The notes under the pieces were generated by a model. It ran no database searches. It worked only from the letters and a program-made list of their open reading frames with translations, and had not been told where the DNA came from. A stretch of DNA of 64,000 nucleotides from Clostridiales bacterium (lineage in GTDB: Bacteria > Bacillota > Clostridia > Saccharofermentanales > Saccharofermentanaceae): NCBI GenBank assembly GCA_017620475.1, contig JAFZQI010000026.1:1-64000 (forward strand), read 5' to 3'. The translations under genes were made by a program, and so were the position numbers. Positions 19,108 to 28,570 of this stretch are shown in pieces; the stretch's first letter is position 1, and every line of letters starts with the position of its first letter.

Positions 19108-19860
19108 TTACCCCTGTGCAGAAAGCTCCGTGGAAAAGACGTGTCTGCCGGTTCCCGCTTCAATCCCATCGACCTGAACATTATCGCCCTTCTTCACCGA
19201 ATAAAGATGAACCTCTTCTCCCGGATGCACCTCAGAAGCATAGCAGATAGAAAGCTCCTTGATCGGCGTATCTGTAGGTACGGATGCATAATACGCATCA
19301 GCACTCCAGGCGATATAACGTGTATTATTCACATGCATATTCCGATCGATATCACTATAATCGGCAAATCTGGTCATCTTTGAAAGGCCCTCACGCTCTT
19401 CTTCCCGGATAGGAAAGAGTTTTTCAGCCTTACGCTCGGATTTCTCCTTCGACTCATAAACGGACATTCCGGGGATCGACATAGGACGCATAGGCCGGTG
19501 ATCGCCCTTATGAGCAATCACCCACACGGACGTCGCCTGCCCGATCCTTTGCATATTCTCGTCCAAAATATCAAAATCCCTATTGAAAAGAACTTTTTCA
19601 AATCCGCATGACCACGTCTTGATATAGATCACATCTTTCCACTTGGGTATCCTGTCCATCACGACTTTCATACGAAGCAGCAGCCAGCAGGCGGGAATCT
19701 TATCCATCACATCCGCTCCGAAGCCGTTATGATCCGCATCCAGGCAGGCCGCTTCCTGCAGCATGGCAAAAAGTGCATGATAATGCAGCCGGTCGTAAAT
19801 ATCCGTCTCCGGCCCGATGATCGTAAACCGGAATAGATTTTCCTTCGGTAAATACTGCAT
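19108..19860 (-). CDS. Acyl-ACP thioesterase
   Basis: A 250-residue bacterial acyl-ACP thioesterase of the FatA/FatB family, with two hot-dog folds. Residues such as HYHALFAMLQEAA, WLLLRMKVVMDRIPKW and the second-half DIDRNMHVNNTRYIAWSADA (catalytic Asn-His segment) are visible. It releases free fatty acids from acyl carrier protein in the cytosol. The next gene upstream ends 3 bases before its RBS region, so the two are co-transcribed. Confidence 0.9.
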   Translation of the reverse strand: MQYLPKENLFRFTIIGPETDIYDRLHYHALFAMLQEAACLDADHNGFGADVMDKIPACWLLLRMKVVMDRIPKWKDVIYIKTWSCGFEKVLFNRDFDILDENMQRIGQATSVWVIAHKGDHRPMRPMSIPGMSVYESKEKSERKAEKLFPIREEEREGLSKMTRFADYSDIDRNMHVNNTRYIAWSADAYYASVPTDTPIKELSICYASEVHPGEEVHLYSVKKGDNVQVDGIEAGTGRHVFSTELSAQG

Positions 19861-19862
19861 GA

Positions 19863-20438
19863 TTATGATTCTTCCTTTCTGCTTCCCTTACCTGTAGGCC
19901 TGTACATGGTGTTTCTCGGGTTATACCGGAAGAATATCTGAAGCATCTTCTCGTCAGGTTCTATGAATAGAATTACCTTCTGTGTCCCCATCTTCGTAGC
20001 AATATACCACTCGTCATCCGGAGCCGTGCCGGAAGTACAATTCCCGTGGATCACATCGCCTTTATCAAACTCAGACACAGGATGACGGGCATCGTTCTTT
20101 TTGGCTACCATATCAAAATCACGGACAGATCCGGAAAAAAGAGCGGAACGTCTGGTCTTCGCCTTGATCACATCGATAGAAAACTCATCGTTTACAACAC
20201 AATATTCAAATTCCTTGTAAAAGCCCGTCGCCATCAGATAACAAACAAATCCTATTCCGAACGAAAGCGCGCCTGTCAGAAGAAATAAATACCCGATACC
20301 GAACAGCAAAGGCAGAAAGTTCACAATAATGATTGCGAGTATGGCAAAGATAACATACAAAACTCGAACCAGTTTTTCTTTGGCGGTGATCTCCTTCTTG
20401 ACGATCCGCTCCGCCATCATTTCGTTATTAAATCGCAT
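19863..20438 (-). CDS. Small membrane protein, possibly DUF6106-like
   Basis: A 191-residue protein with two closely spaced membrane segments at about 27-72 (VLYVIFAILAIIIVNFLPLLF and GYLFLLTGALSFGIGFVCYLMA) and a soluble C-terminal region rich in strands (EYCVVNDEFSIDVIKAKTRR, ILFIEPDEKMLQIFFRYNP). I do not recognise the function; it resembles a family known only as DUF6106. RBS AGGAG precedes ATG 20438. It sits upstream of, and probably in an operon with, the thioesterase. Confidence 0.6.
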   Translation of the reverse strand: MRFNNEMMAERIVKKEITAKEKLVRVLYVIFAILAIIIVNFLPLLFGIGYLFLLTGALSFGIGFVCYLMATGFYKEFEYCVVNDEFSIDVIKAKTRRSALFSGSVRDFDMVAKKNDARHPVSEFDKGDVIHGNCTSGTAPDDEWYIATKMGTQKVILFIEPDEKMLQIFFRYNPRNTMYRPTGKGSRKEES

Positions 20439-20452
20439 TAGTAACTCCTACG

Positions 20453-20486
20453 AAAAAAATAGAGGTCATGGCAAAGCACCATGACC
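20453..20486 (-). terminator. Terminator of groES-groEL
   Basis: On the - strand GGTCATGG (20486-20479) pairs with CCATGACC (20471-20464) over a 7-base loop, followed by TCTA and seven Ts at 20459-20453. It ends the chaperonin operon before the next reverse-strand gene. Confidence 0.9.
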
Positions 20487-20512
20487 CCCATATTTTACCA
20501 GAAAATGCCGTA

Positions 20513-22443
<1,931 letters not shown>

Positions 22444-22462
22444 TCACCTCCAGTATATTTAT

Positions 22463-22489
22463 TTAGCACTCTTATCACAAGAGTGCTAA
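22463..22489 (-). promoter_or_regulatory. CIRCE operator
   Basis: Perfect inverted repeat TTAGCACTC - 9 bases - GAGTGCTAA. CIRCE is the binding site of the HrcA repressor, which relieves chaperonin expression on heat stress. It lies between the promoter and groES. No hrcA gene is in the window. Confidence 0.98.
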
Positions 22490-22500
22490 AATCAATTACT

Positions 22501-22528
22501 ACTATACCATTAAGTTGTTAGATGTCAA
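22501..22528 (-). promoter_or_regulatory. groESL promoter
   Basis: On the - strand -35 TTGACA (22528-22523), 16-bp spacer, extended -10 TGGTATAGT with TATAGT at 22506-22501. CIRCE starts 12 bases downstream, so the repressor would cover the transcription start. Confidence 0.85.
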
Positions 22529-22555
22529 TATCAAAGAAAGACAAAAACAAGAAAA

Positions 22556-23848
22556 TCAACTATCCGATTCCGAACTCGCCGGGATCATCAGATCCGAGAC
22601 ATCATGTTCAGGAGCTCTCGGAATATGCGGCACCTCATCAAAGGGATAGGTCTCACCATAGAAAAAATCCTGTACCAGCGGGATCATGCCGTTCCAATCG
22701 GCCCGGATGCTCCAGTCATTCGGACGAATATCATCAGAGAAAACGCCTTCAACGTAATATCCGTCCACCGGAATACCCATGGTTTCCAAAGAGAGATTTT
22801 TCACATTCGGAAGGAAGTCAAAAGCATACTTCTCGATCTCATCAGGCGAAATATCTGTAGCGATCATTTTCAAAATATCGTCTAAAGCAGAAAGCTGTGA
22901 CGTCGTGCTCATATTCACATATTTATTCAGAAGTTCATTGAGCACCTTCACCTGCCGTTCCGAACGCGCATATACACCGTTTCCAACCATACGGATACGG
23001 CTATACGCCACCGCCTGTCTTCCGTTGAGGTGCTGCATTCCGGCAGAATCCAGGAAATACGTCTCTTCAGATACTCCGTGAATACTATTCAGTTCACGGA
23101 GGTTGTCATTTAATCCGCCCGGATCATGGAAGACTTCAGAACGTGTAAGTTCAATATCTATACCTCCAACCGCATCGATTACCTCTTCCATATGGTAGAA
23201 ATTGACATAAGCATATCCATCAATTGTCAGACGCAGATGATTCTGGATGACGGTTTTTAGAAGTTCAGGACCTCCGAAAGTCATAGCCGCATTGATCTTC
23301 TGAAGTTTCTTATAGCCGGGAATATTGACATAGCAGTCACGCTGGATCGTCAGCAGTTTGATCGTTCCTGCCGAATCATCCACACTCATGACCATGATAA
23401 CATCCGCAAGATCTCCGGATCCGTCTGAGGAATAATCACGCGAACGGCTGTCGATACCGATAAGAAGGAAATTATGAACATGCTCCTCCTCGATCGGCGG
23501 TGCATAAGTTTCCGATGTGTAGTGGGAAAGTGTTACCACGGAACCTTCCTCATTAATAAATGTCGGATTTTCCTGTTTCGGGATAAACTCGATCTGATTC
23601 AGCAGATGCTTCTTATACTGAATAAATGCAATATAAAGTCCGCCCGCAATGATGGCCAGAACAAGAACGATCGGAAGAACGATCTTGAGCATAACCCTTT
23701 TAAACGTCCATGGCTTCTTTACTTTTTTAGATTTGTTCACCTTCGAAGCGTTCACCTTATGCCCTTTGGAATCCACGTGGGCAATGTGGAGCTTCTCCGC
23801 CTCAGTCATCTGAGGTTTTTGAACCTCTTTATGGTTTTGATTTTTCAT
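22556..23848 (-). CDS. LytR-CpsA-Psr (LCP) family cell-wall ligase
   Basis: A 430-residue membrane protein. A lysine-rich cytoplasmic N-terminus and one membrane segment (IVLPIVLVLAIIAGGLYIAF, about 56-75) precede the LCP domain with FLLIGIDSRSRD, DVIMVMSVDD, LLTIQRDCYVNIPGY, KINAAMTFGG and AVAYSRIRM. Such proteins transfer polymers such as teichoic acids or capsule from lipid carriers to peptidoglycan. A TATAAT-like sequence lies in the AT-rich gap upstream (23881-23940). Confidence 0.93.
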   Translation of the reverse strand: MKNQNHKEVQKPQMTEAEKLHIAHVDSKGHKVNASKVNKSKKVKKPWTFKRVMLKIVLPIVLVLAIIAGGLYIAFIQYKKHLLNQIEFIPKQENPTFINEEGSVVTLSHYTSETYAPPIEEEHVHNFLLIGIDSRSRDYSSDGSGDLADVIMVMSVDDSAGTIKLLTIQRDCYVNIPGYKKLQKINAAMTFGGPELLKTVIQNHLRLTIDGYAYVNFYHMEEVIDAVGGIDIELTRSEVFHDPGGLNDNLRELNSIHGVSEETYFLDSAGMQHLNGRQAVAYSRIRMVGNGVYARSERQVKVLNELLNKYVNMSTTSQLSALDDILKMIATDISPDEIEKYAFDFLPNVKNLSLETMGIPVDGYYVEGVFSDDIRPNDWSIRADWNGMIPLVQDFFYGETYPFDEVPHIPRAPEHDVSDLMIPASSESDS

Positions 23849-23953
23849 TTTTCTTTTCCCTATCTTAGTACGTCATTCTAAAATGTCGTTTCAAACGCGC
23901 TTATTATATACTACCTGTCAAATTCTTTCATTACAATTTTGTTATGTTATTCA

Positions 23954-24682
23954 TTAGCCCGGAGTCGCAGAAGGTTCAGTAGTACCTTCGGTCTCCGAAG
24001 AGCTCACGGATTCAGGTTCGTCTGTCGGCTCGGCCTGTCCTTCCAATGTGACCACAGCATCATCATTTCTGCCACTGATCGATACAGGCAGATAATCCAG
24101 GACGCCAACAATATATTCTTCGAGTTTAACCGATCCTCTCTGTGTCTTTTCCAGTATGAAATCCTTAGCATGGAAGAAAGTATAAGCTCCGATGTAAGTC
24201 GTTGCCGCTACAAAAGCAGCAAGAATAAAGAGCTTAATGAGAAGCATGATCGTGATACCCGAATTCTGGAAAAAATCAGCAAGCGGGGTCTTTCTGCGAA
24301 GCTTATTGTCCGGTGTAGAGGCCATAAACTCGGCAATGCGGAATCTCGGGGAATCGATCCTTTCCAGGATCGTATGCTTCATAGTAGACGCAGTATACTC
24401 GTCCAGATTTTTCTCTGTAGGTGCCGCATCATTGATTACCGGATACTTCGCCGAGAGCTCGTTAATATGAAACTGCAGTACATCCGAGAAGAAATAGATT
24501 ACACGGTCCTCGGGAAGTTTGGCTCTTTTATGATAAGTATCAATAAACGCGTCCGTCACGCACATCTCCGCACGCGTGGTATCACGAAGATTCCTGTAAG
24601 CGCTTCTATAAGCAAATGCAGCATAAAGCTCATAGAATTCTTCGATATTTTCTCTTGTTAATTTCTTATTCCATATTTCCAT
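23954..24682 (-). CDS. Membrane-anchored sigma-region-2-like protein
   Basis: A 242-residue protein I cannot assign with certainty. Residues about 12-75 resemble region 2 of ECF sigma factors (EEFYELYAAFAYRSAYRN, AEMCVTDAFIDTYHK, VIYFFSDVLQFHINE). There is no region 4. One membrane segment follows near 146-168 (ITIMLLIKLFILAAFVAATTYIG), then an extracytoplasmic tail ending in a Glu/Ser/Thr-rich, low-complexity stretch. RBS GGAAGGTG precedes ATG 24682; it is the last gene of a three-gene operon after the Cache-MFS fusion, 3 bases from its stop. The sigma likeness is by eye only. Confidence 0.5.
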   Translation of the reverse strand: MEIWNKKLTRENIEEFYELYAAFAYRSAYRNLRDTTRAEMCVTDAFIDTYHKRAKLPEDRVIYFFSDVLQFHINELSAKYPVINDAAPTEKNLDEYTASTMKHTILERIDSPRFRIAEFMASTPDNKLRRKTPLADFFQNSGITIMLLIKLFILAAFVAATTYIGAYTFFHAKDFILEKTQRGSVKLEEYIVGVLDYLPVSISGRNDDAVVTLEGQAEPTDEPESVSSSETEGTTEPSATPG

Positions 24683-24685
24683 GAA

Positions 24686-26605
24686 TTACACCTTCCCGTC
24701 GCGCCGAGGTACAGACGGCCGCTGAGGCCGGTTCGACGAAGGTTTTTGTGCAGAGGAGTTGTCCATCAGAACAAGAAGCGGATAGGATGCAGAAATCACG
24801 AGTAACACCAAAGCCACCGTAATCATCGGAACCCGAACGCTCTTGAAACTGTTAACGACACCGAAAACGATCGCACCGATCATCGTGCCGCATGTGAAAG
24901 TACGCATCAGTACAACTCTTGCCACCGGATGCTTATCCTGTCGGATCAGAGACTTATAATAGCCCAGGTAGCCGAACTGATGGAGGCCTAAAGACAGGCC
25001 GAGGAAAGCAACGCCCACAACCAGCACTTTCGCTGAAGGCGACAAAGCAAATACGAGGAACCCGATAGAGCTTAAGATCGCCGATAATGTGATTCTCGCT
25101 TTCGCGGTAAAGAAATCTTCAAACCAGATAATCAGAAGCTTCATGATCAACTCGCCGCAAACCACTGTCAGCATATAGTAGAACGCCACTGTAGCAAGTG
25201 AGATTCGGACTTTCTCAAGATAATCCGGGATAAATACGAGGAAAAACGAGAACTGTACTCCCAGCGGGAAGATCGTACTCCAGGTAAAGGTTCCGGATTT
25301 GGAGTTCTTCAAAGCGTAGAAATAATTGGGTAGCTTTAAGATCGGTTCATTAGACGGCGGGCAATGTCTTACGAAATAGAGCACCTGGATCGCATCCACG
25401 AACAGGAAGAAGGATGCCGTCATAAGAACGGTAAGCAATCCAAAACGTTCGTAGAGAATTCCGCAGATGACCGCGCCGACACAGGCACCAAGGAGGTTAC
25501 CGGTATACTGGCACTGGTGGACTTTGCTGTCCGAATAATCCGTCTGACCGGATCTGGCGGCCTGGAAACGGTATTCTCTCTGGAACTGGAACATCATACC
25601 CAGGAAGAATCCGATCGGAAGCTGCATAAATACGGTAAGTACAGGCACATCTGCAAGTCCGCAGATCAGAAGCAAGACAAAAGCACTCACAACGGATACG
25701 ATCACGGCCAGTCTGGACGTCAGCTTACGGATCATGACATCACGAAGATGTACAAACCTCCAAAAGCCCATAAGGAAAAGCACGCATGCTGAAATGATCC
25801 AGATATGCAGCACTACGGAAGACTCCCCTTCCATAGAATCTTTCAAATAAGAAGGAAGAACGATCAGCGGCATAGCACAGCCGATACTGGAGAAAAACGA
25901 GATCAAACGGAATGTCGACGTTCCGTACATCACGGCTCTCGGAACATTCTTGTCCGGTTTCGCAATCAACGTATCAAAGAGACGGCGCAGCTCTCCGTAT
26001 ATGATCGCAATGGCGACGGAGATCGAAATCATGGTAAATACCCACGATAAGGACATACCATTCTCGGTCCTGACAAAATCGGCCTGAGGCTGCATCACTT
26101 CCACAATTCCGGATACGATACCATCACGTCCGATGATCGGTGCTACCGAAGTAACATATACAACATTCTCATGCCGTCTTCTTGTAACGATCAGCTGCTG
26201 CTGTTCATATGCTTCCGTATATTCCTCACCTGCTCCGGAAAGAACATACTGCTTTCCTTCATCATGGGTATGGTCGGAAGTAAAAACACGAAGGAAGGAA
26301 TTCCCTGCTTTGACATAAATATTCACTATGTACTGCTTATCCCCGTCATAAATAGGCGGATCCAAAGGTAATGTCATGCCCTCGACCAGATCTCTGCAGG
26401 ATAGAGCAACAGAGGTGCTGGCAGTGTATGATGACAGCGCTGTCTTTCTTTGGGACTGCAATGCGGAAACATATACATCTGTAACGACAGAAGACACGAC
26501 GAAAAGTATGATCAGGGCAGTGACCAGGCAGAAACCGATCTGACTGGCAATTGCCTTCTTTCCTCTTGGTGGCTTAGTAAAATTCTCGATAATAAAATCA
26601 TTCAT
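24686..26605 (-). CDS. Cache-like sensor fused to MFS-type transporter
   Basis: A 639-residue membrane protein. After a first membrane segment (about 23-45) an extracytoplasmic domain of about 140 residues follows, with LSCRDLVEGMTLPLDPP, YIVNIYVKAGNSFLRVFTSD and VVYVTSVAPIIGRDGIVSGIVEVMQP, the pattern of single Cache/PDC sensors of chemoreceptors and kinases. Then come 12 or so membrane segments of a major-facilitator-type transporter (GNLLGACVGAVICGILYERFG, SLGLHQFGYLGYYKSL). Such a fusion is rare; the substrate is unknown. RBS GGAGG precedes ATG 26605, which overlaps the previous stop in ATGA. Confidence 0.8.
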   Translation of the reverse strand: MNDFIIENFTKPPRGKKAIASQIGFCLVTALIILFVVSSVVTDVYVSALQSQRKTALSSYTASTSVALSCRDLVEGMTLPLDPPIYDGDKQYIVNIYVKAGNSFLRVFTSDHTHDEGKQYVLSGAGEEYTEAYEQQQLIVTRRRHENVVYVTSVAPIIGRDGIVSGIVEVMQPQADFVRTENGMSLSWVFTMISISVAIAIIYGELRRLFDTLIAKPDKNVPRAVMYGTSTFRLISFFSSIGCAMPLIVLPSYLKDSMEGESSVVLHIWIISACVLFLMGFWRFVHLRDVMIRKLTSRLAVIVSVVSAFVLLLICGLADVPVLTVFMQLPIGFFLGMMFQFQREYRFQAARSGQTDYSDSKVHQCQYTGNLLGACVGAVICGILYERFGLLTVLMTASFFLFVDAIQVLYFVRHCPPSNEPILKLPNYFYALKNSKSGTFTWSTIFPLGVQFSFFLVFIPDYLEKVRISLATVAFYYMLTVVCGELIMKLLIIWFEDFFTAKARITLSAILSSIGFLVFALSPSAKVLVVGVAFLGLSLGLHQFGYLGYYKSLIRQDKHPVARVVLMRTFTCGTMIGAIVFGVVNSFKSVRVPMITVALVLLVISASYPLLVLMDNSSAQKPSSNRPQRPSVPRRDGKV

Positions 26606-27285
26606 AAGGTCGCCTCCGTATTCTGTTTCGAAACAAGACGGACGATCGGCGGAATGATGTACTGAAGCGAGAAGATCGCAAGCGCAACAAGAACGGCTAC
26701 GATGACCGTCTTAAGGAGCTTAGACTCCAGGTCATCCCCCATCTCATCGATTGGTCTGTACTGGGTAGACAGTTCAAGAAGTGCAACGACCTTACCCTCC
26801 TGATCTTTGACCGGAACCATATAATGATAAACATATTCATCTTTGATCTCGTAAGGAGTCATTTCCGATGTCAGCCACTCGGATACCGGTATCTTCTCAG
26901 CAACAAGCAGATCCGAGTTATATTTGGTCAGCATAGTCAGCGAACCATTATTATATTCATAAAGACCGAATGCCTGTGTCGAATAATCATCTTCATTTGT
27001 ATCCATCAGCATATACGGAAGAACGGAGCTATATTTCAAAGCCGCTGCAGACGAATCGTTCTTGATTTCTTCTCCGGAGACAGCCAGAGCCGCATTCTTC
27101 GCATCAGTCTGAATTCTTGAAACGAGCGTTCTTCGGTATTCATTTTCAAAACCGATACGCATATGGTGTACAGCAAAGGAAACGGAAACAACAACCAGAA
27201 CGAGCGCAAACAAGGAAAGGAATAAGACCTTGGCGACTTTTCCGGCAGCATTTGACGCAGTATTGGTATTCTCTGATACAGACAT
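26602..27285 (-). CDS. Membrane protein with Cache-like extracytoplasmic domain
   Basis: A 227-residue protein with membrane segments near 21-43 and 192-215 and, between them, an extracytoplasmic region of about 145 residues including SRIQTDAKNAALAVSGEE, YHYMVPVKDQEGKVVALLELS, the end-strand pattern of Cache/PDC sensors. It has no cytoplasmic output domain, so it may act as a partner of the Cache-MFS fusion downstream, with which it overlaps by ATGA. ATG 27285 was chosen because GAGG stands 7 bases upstream. Confidence 0.7.
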   Translation of the reverse strand: MSVSENTNTASNAAGKVAKVLFLSLFALVLVVVSVSFAVHHMRIGFENEYRRTLVSRIQTDAKNAALAVSGEEIKNDSSAAALKYSSVLPYMLMDTNEDDYSTQAFGLYEYNNGSLTMLTKYNSDLLVAEKIPVSEWLTSEMTPYEIKDEYVYHYMVPVKDQEGKVVALLELSTQYRPIDEMGDDLESKLLKTVIVAVLVALAIFSLQYIIPPIVRLVSKQNTEATL

Positions 27286-27316
27286 TCTGTTACCTCGCGC
27301 ATAAAAATACATGTTA

Positions 27317-27344
27317 ATTATATCGCAATGCTGGATAATTGCAA
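27317..27344 (-). promoter_or_regulatory. Promoter of the Cache/MFS/sigma-like operon
   Basis: On the - strand -35 TTGCAA (27344-27339), 16-bp spacer, perfect -10 TATAAT (27322-27317), 32 bp before the first start codon. Confidence 0.6.
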
Positions 27345-27370
27345 AACCCTACTATTTCGGCAACAGTAAC

Positions 27371-27399
27371 AAAAAACCGGAATCATTTCGATTCCGGTT
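27371..27399 (-). terminator. Terminator of the tRNA pair
   Basis: On the - strand AACCGGAATC (27399-27390) pairs with GATTCCGGTT (27384-27375) over a 5-base loop and runs into TTTTTT at 27376-27371. It follows the initiator tRNA. Confidence 0.88.
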
Positions 27400-27424
27400 T
27401 ATCCGCATCCTTTTAGGATGAATC

Positions 27425-27501
27425 TGGTTGCGGAGGCGGGACTCGAACCTCGCGACCTTCGGGTTATGAGCCCGACAAGCTACCAACTGCTCCACTCCGC
27501 G
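27425..27501 (-). tRNA. tRNA-fMet (CAT), initiator
   Basis: A 77-nt tRNA with encoded CCA. The anticodon loop is CTCATAA, flanked by GGG and CCC, and the first base C1 opposes A72: both features mark the initiator tRNA that starts translation. Intact D, T and acceptor arms are seen. Confidence 0.96.
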
Positions 27502-27516
27502 ATATATCACCTTAGA

Positions 27517-27603
27517 TGGTGCTCGTGACCGGACTTGAACCGGTACGGGTTTTACCCCGACGGATTTTAAGTCCGTTGCGTCTGCCTATTCCGCCACACG
27601 AGC
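27517..27603 (-). tRNA. tRNA-Leu (TAA)
   Basis: An 87-nt class II tRNA with a long variable arm (GTCGGGGTAAAACCC region) and encoded CCA. The anticodon loop CTTAAAA gives TAA, leucine. It lies 15 bp upstream of the initiator tRNA, in the same transcript. Confidence 0.96.
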
Positions 27604-27626
27604 AAGTCACTCTTAAGTGCTTATAA

Positions 27627-27655
27627 AGATTACCATTGATACCTGAATATGTCAA
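27627..27655 (-). promoter_or_regulatory. Candidate tRNA promoter
   Basis: On the - strand -35 TTGACA (27655-27650) with a 17-bp spacer to TAATCT (27632-27627), 23 bp before tRNA-Leu. The -35 is perfect, the -10 is poor. Confidence 0.4.
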
Positions 27656-27738
27656 ACCCCAATTTGTTCAAACTAAGGTCTTTATACTAATGGTAGATAA
27701 ATATATATTTTCATCTAAATCTATATACTGCTTCTCGT

Positions 27739-28365
27739 TTAAACGTATATGCTGCTTTGTATCTCCATGAACTTATTCTTTCCTATTCCCGGGACATTCA
27801 TAATATCTTCCACACACGCAAAAGAACCGTTTTCTTCCCGATAGTCAATGATCTTCTGCGCCGTCTTATCCCCGATACCCGGTAATAAAACAAGAGATGC
27901 GGCATCCGCCGTATTGATATTGATCCGCCTTGCAGACGACGTTCCGCTTAGGGAGGAATGAAACGCTTTTCCGCTGCTGGGTGAATAGAACTCCATATCC
28001 ATACTGTCTGATCCTGTTTCATCGGCAGAAGGTATGTAAATACTCTGCGCACGATCCACCGGATATACAAGATCGATATGCTGCTGATCGGCCTCATCAG
28101 TAAAACCGCCGGCCATCTCAACGAGTTCATAAAGGTAAACCATCCTCTTGATCTCATATATACCGGGATTTCTGACCTGACCGCTTAGATATACAGGAAA
28201 ATAGCCTGCATCCTCCGTTTCGGATGTTTCCACGATCGGATAATCCTCAGTCTCAGACGTTTCAACAATTATGCTCTTCTGTGATGGATATAATGTAGTA
28301 AAGGCACACACTGCGATACCCAGCACAAGAAGCATCGATGTGATCCATATTTTCCTCTTATCCAT
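27739..28365 (-). CDS. comEA: ComEA-type DNA-binding competence protein
   Basis: A 208-residue protein with an N-terminal membrane anchor (about 8-25), an acidic linker in which VETSETED occurs twice, an SLBB-like domain (FPVYLSGQVRNPGIYEI), and a C-terminal helix-hairpin-helix pair (NINTADAASLVLLPGIGDKTAQKII and VEDIMNVPGIGKNKF). This is the layout of ComEA, the extracytoplasmic receptor for DNA in uptake. No comEB/comEC is next to it. RBS AAAGGAGGTG precedes ATG 28365. Confidence 0.88.
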   Translation of the reverse strand: MDKRKIWITSMLLVLGIAVCAFTTLYPSQKSIIVETSETEDYPIVETSETEDAGYFPVYLSGQVRNPGIYEIKRMVYLYELVEMAGGFTDEADQQHIDLVYPVDRAQSIYIPSADETGSDSMDMEFYSPSSGKAFHSSLSGTSSARRININTADAASLVLLPGIGDKTAQKIIDYREENGSFACVEDIMNVPGIGKNKFMEIQSSIYV

Positions 28366-28427
28366 GAGTATTCACCTCCTTTTATACTTGACCACATACT
28401 ACGCGAAATAAAGCTTTTTGCGTTCGA

Positions 28428-28461
28428 CATTTATCGACAATTTTCGTACATTTGTCGACAA
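28428..28461. repeat. Two CATTTRTCGACAA direct repeats
   Basis: CATTTATCGACAA (28428-28440) and CATTTGTCGACAA (28449-28461) stand 21 bp apart, two turns of the helix, in the 205-bp region between divergent comEA and the gene at 28571. TTGTCGACAA in the second copy is also a palindrome. This is the arrangement of a paired regulator site. Confidence 0.5.
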
Positions 28462-28515
28462 ACATAACAATTTCGGCACCACTTTTTGTTCTTTTTTATT
28501 GCGGATTTGAGATAT

Positions 28516-28544
28516 TTGAAATAAGATATTAAGAGAGTTATGCT
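28516..28544 (+). promoter_or_regulatory. Candidate promoter of the acidic Thr-stalk protein gene
   Basis: -35 TTGAAA (28516-28521), 17-bp spacer, -10 TATGCT (28539-28544). The RBS GGAGG is at 28558-28562. Confidence 0.45.
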
Positions 28545-28570
28545 CGATAAATAAGTTGGAGGATTTGCCC

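Noticed and set aside
28366..28570. LexA/SOS box before comEA
   Set aside because: The repeated sequence CATTTRTCGACAA lacks the GAAC-GTTC symmetry of Firmicute LexA sites.
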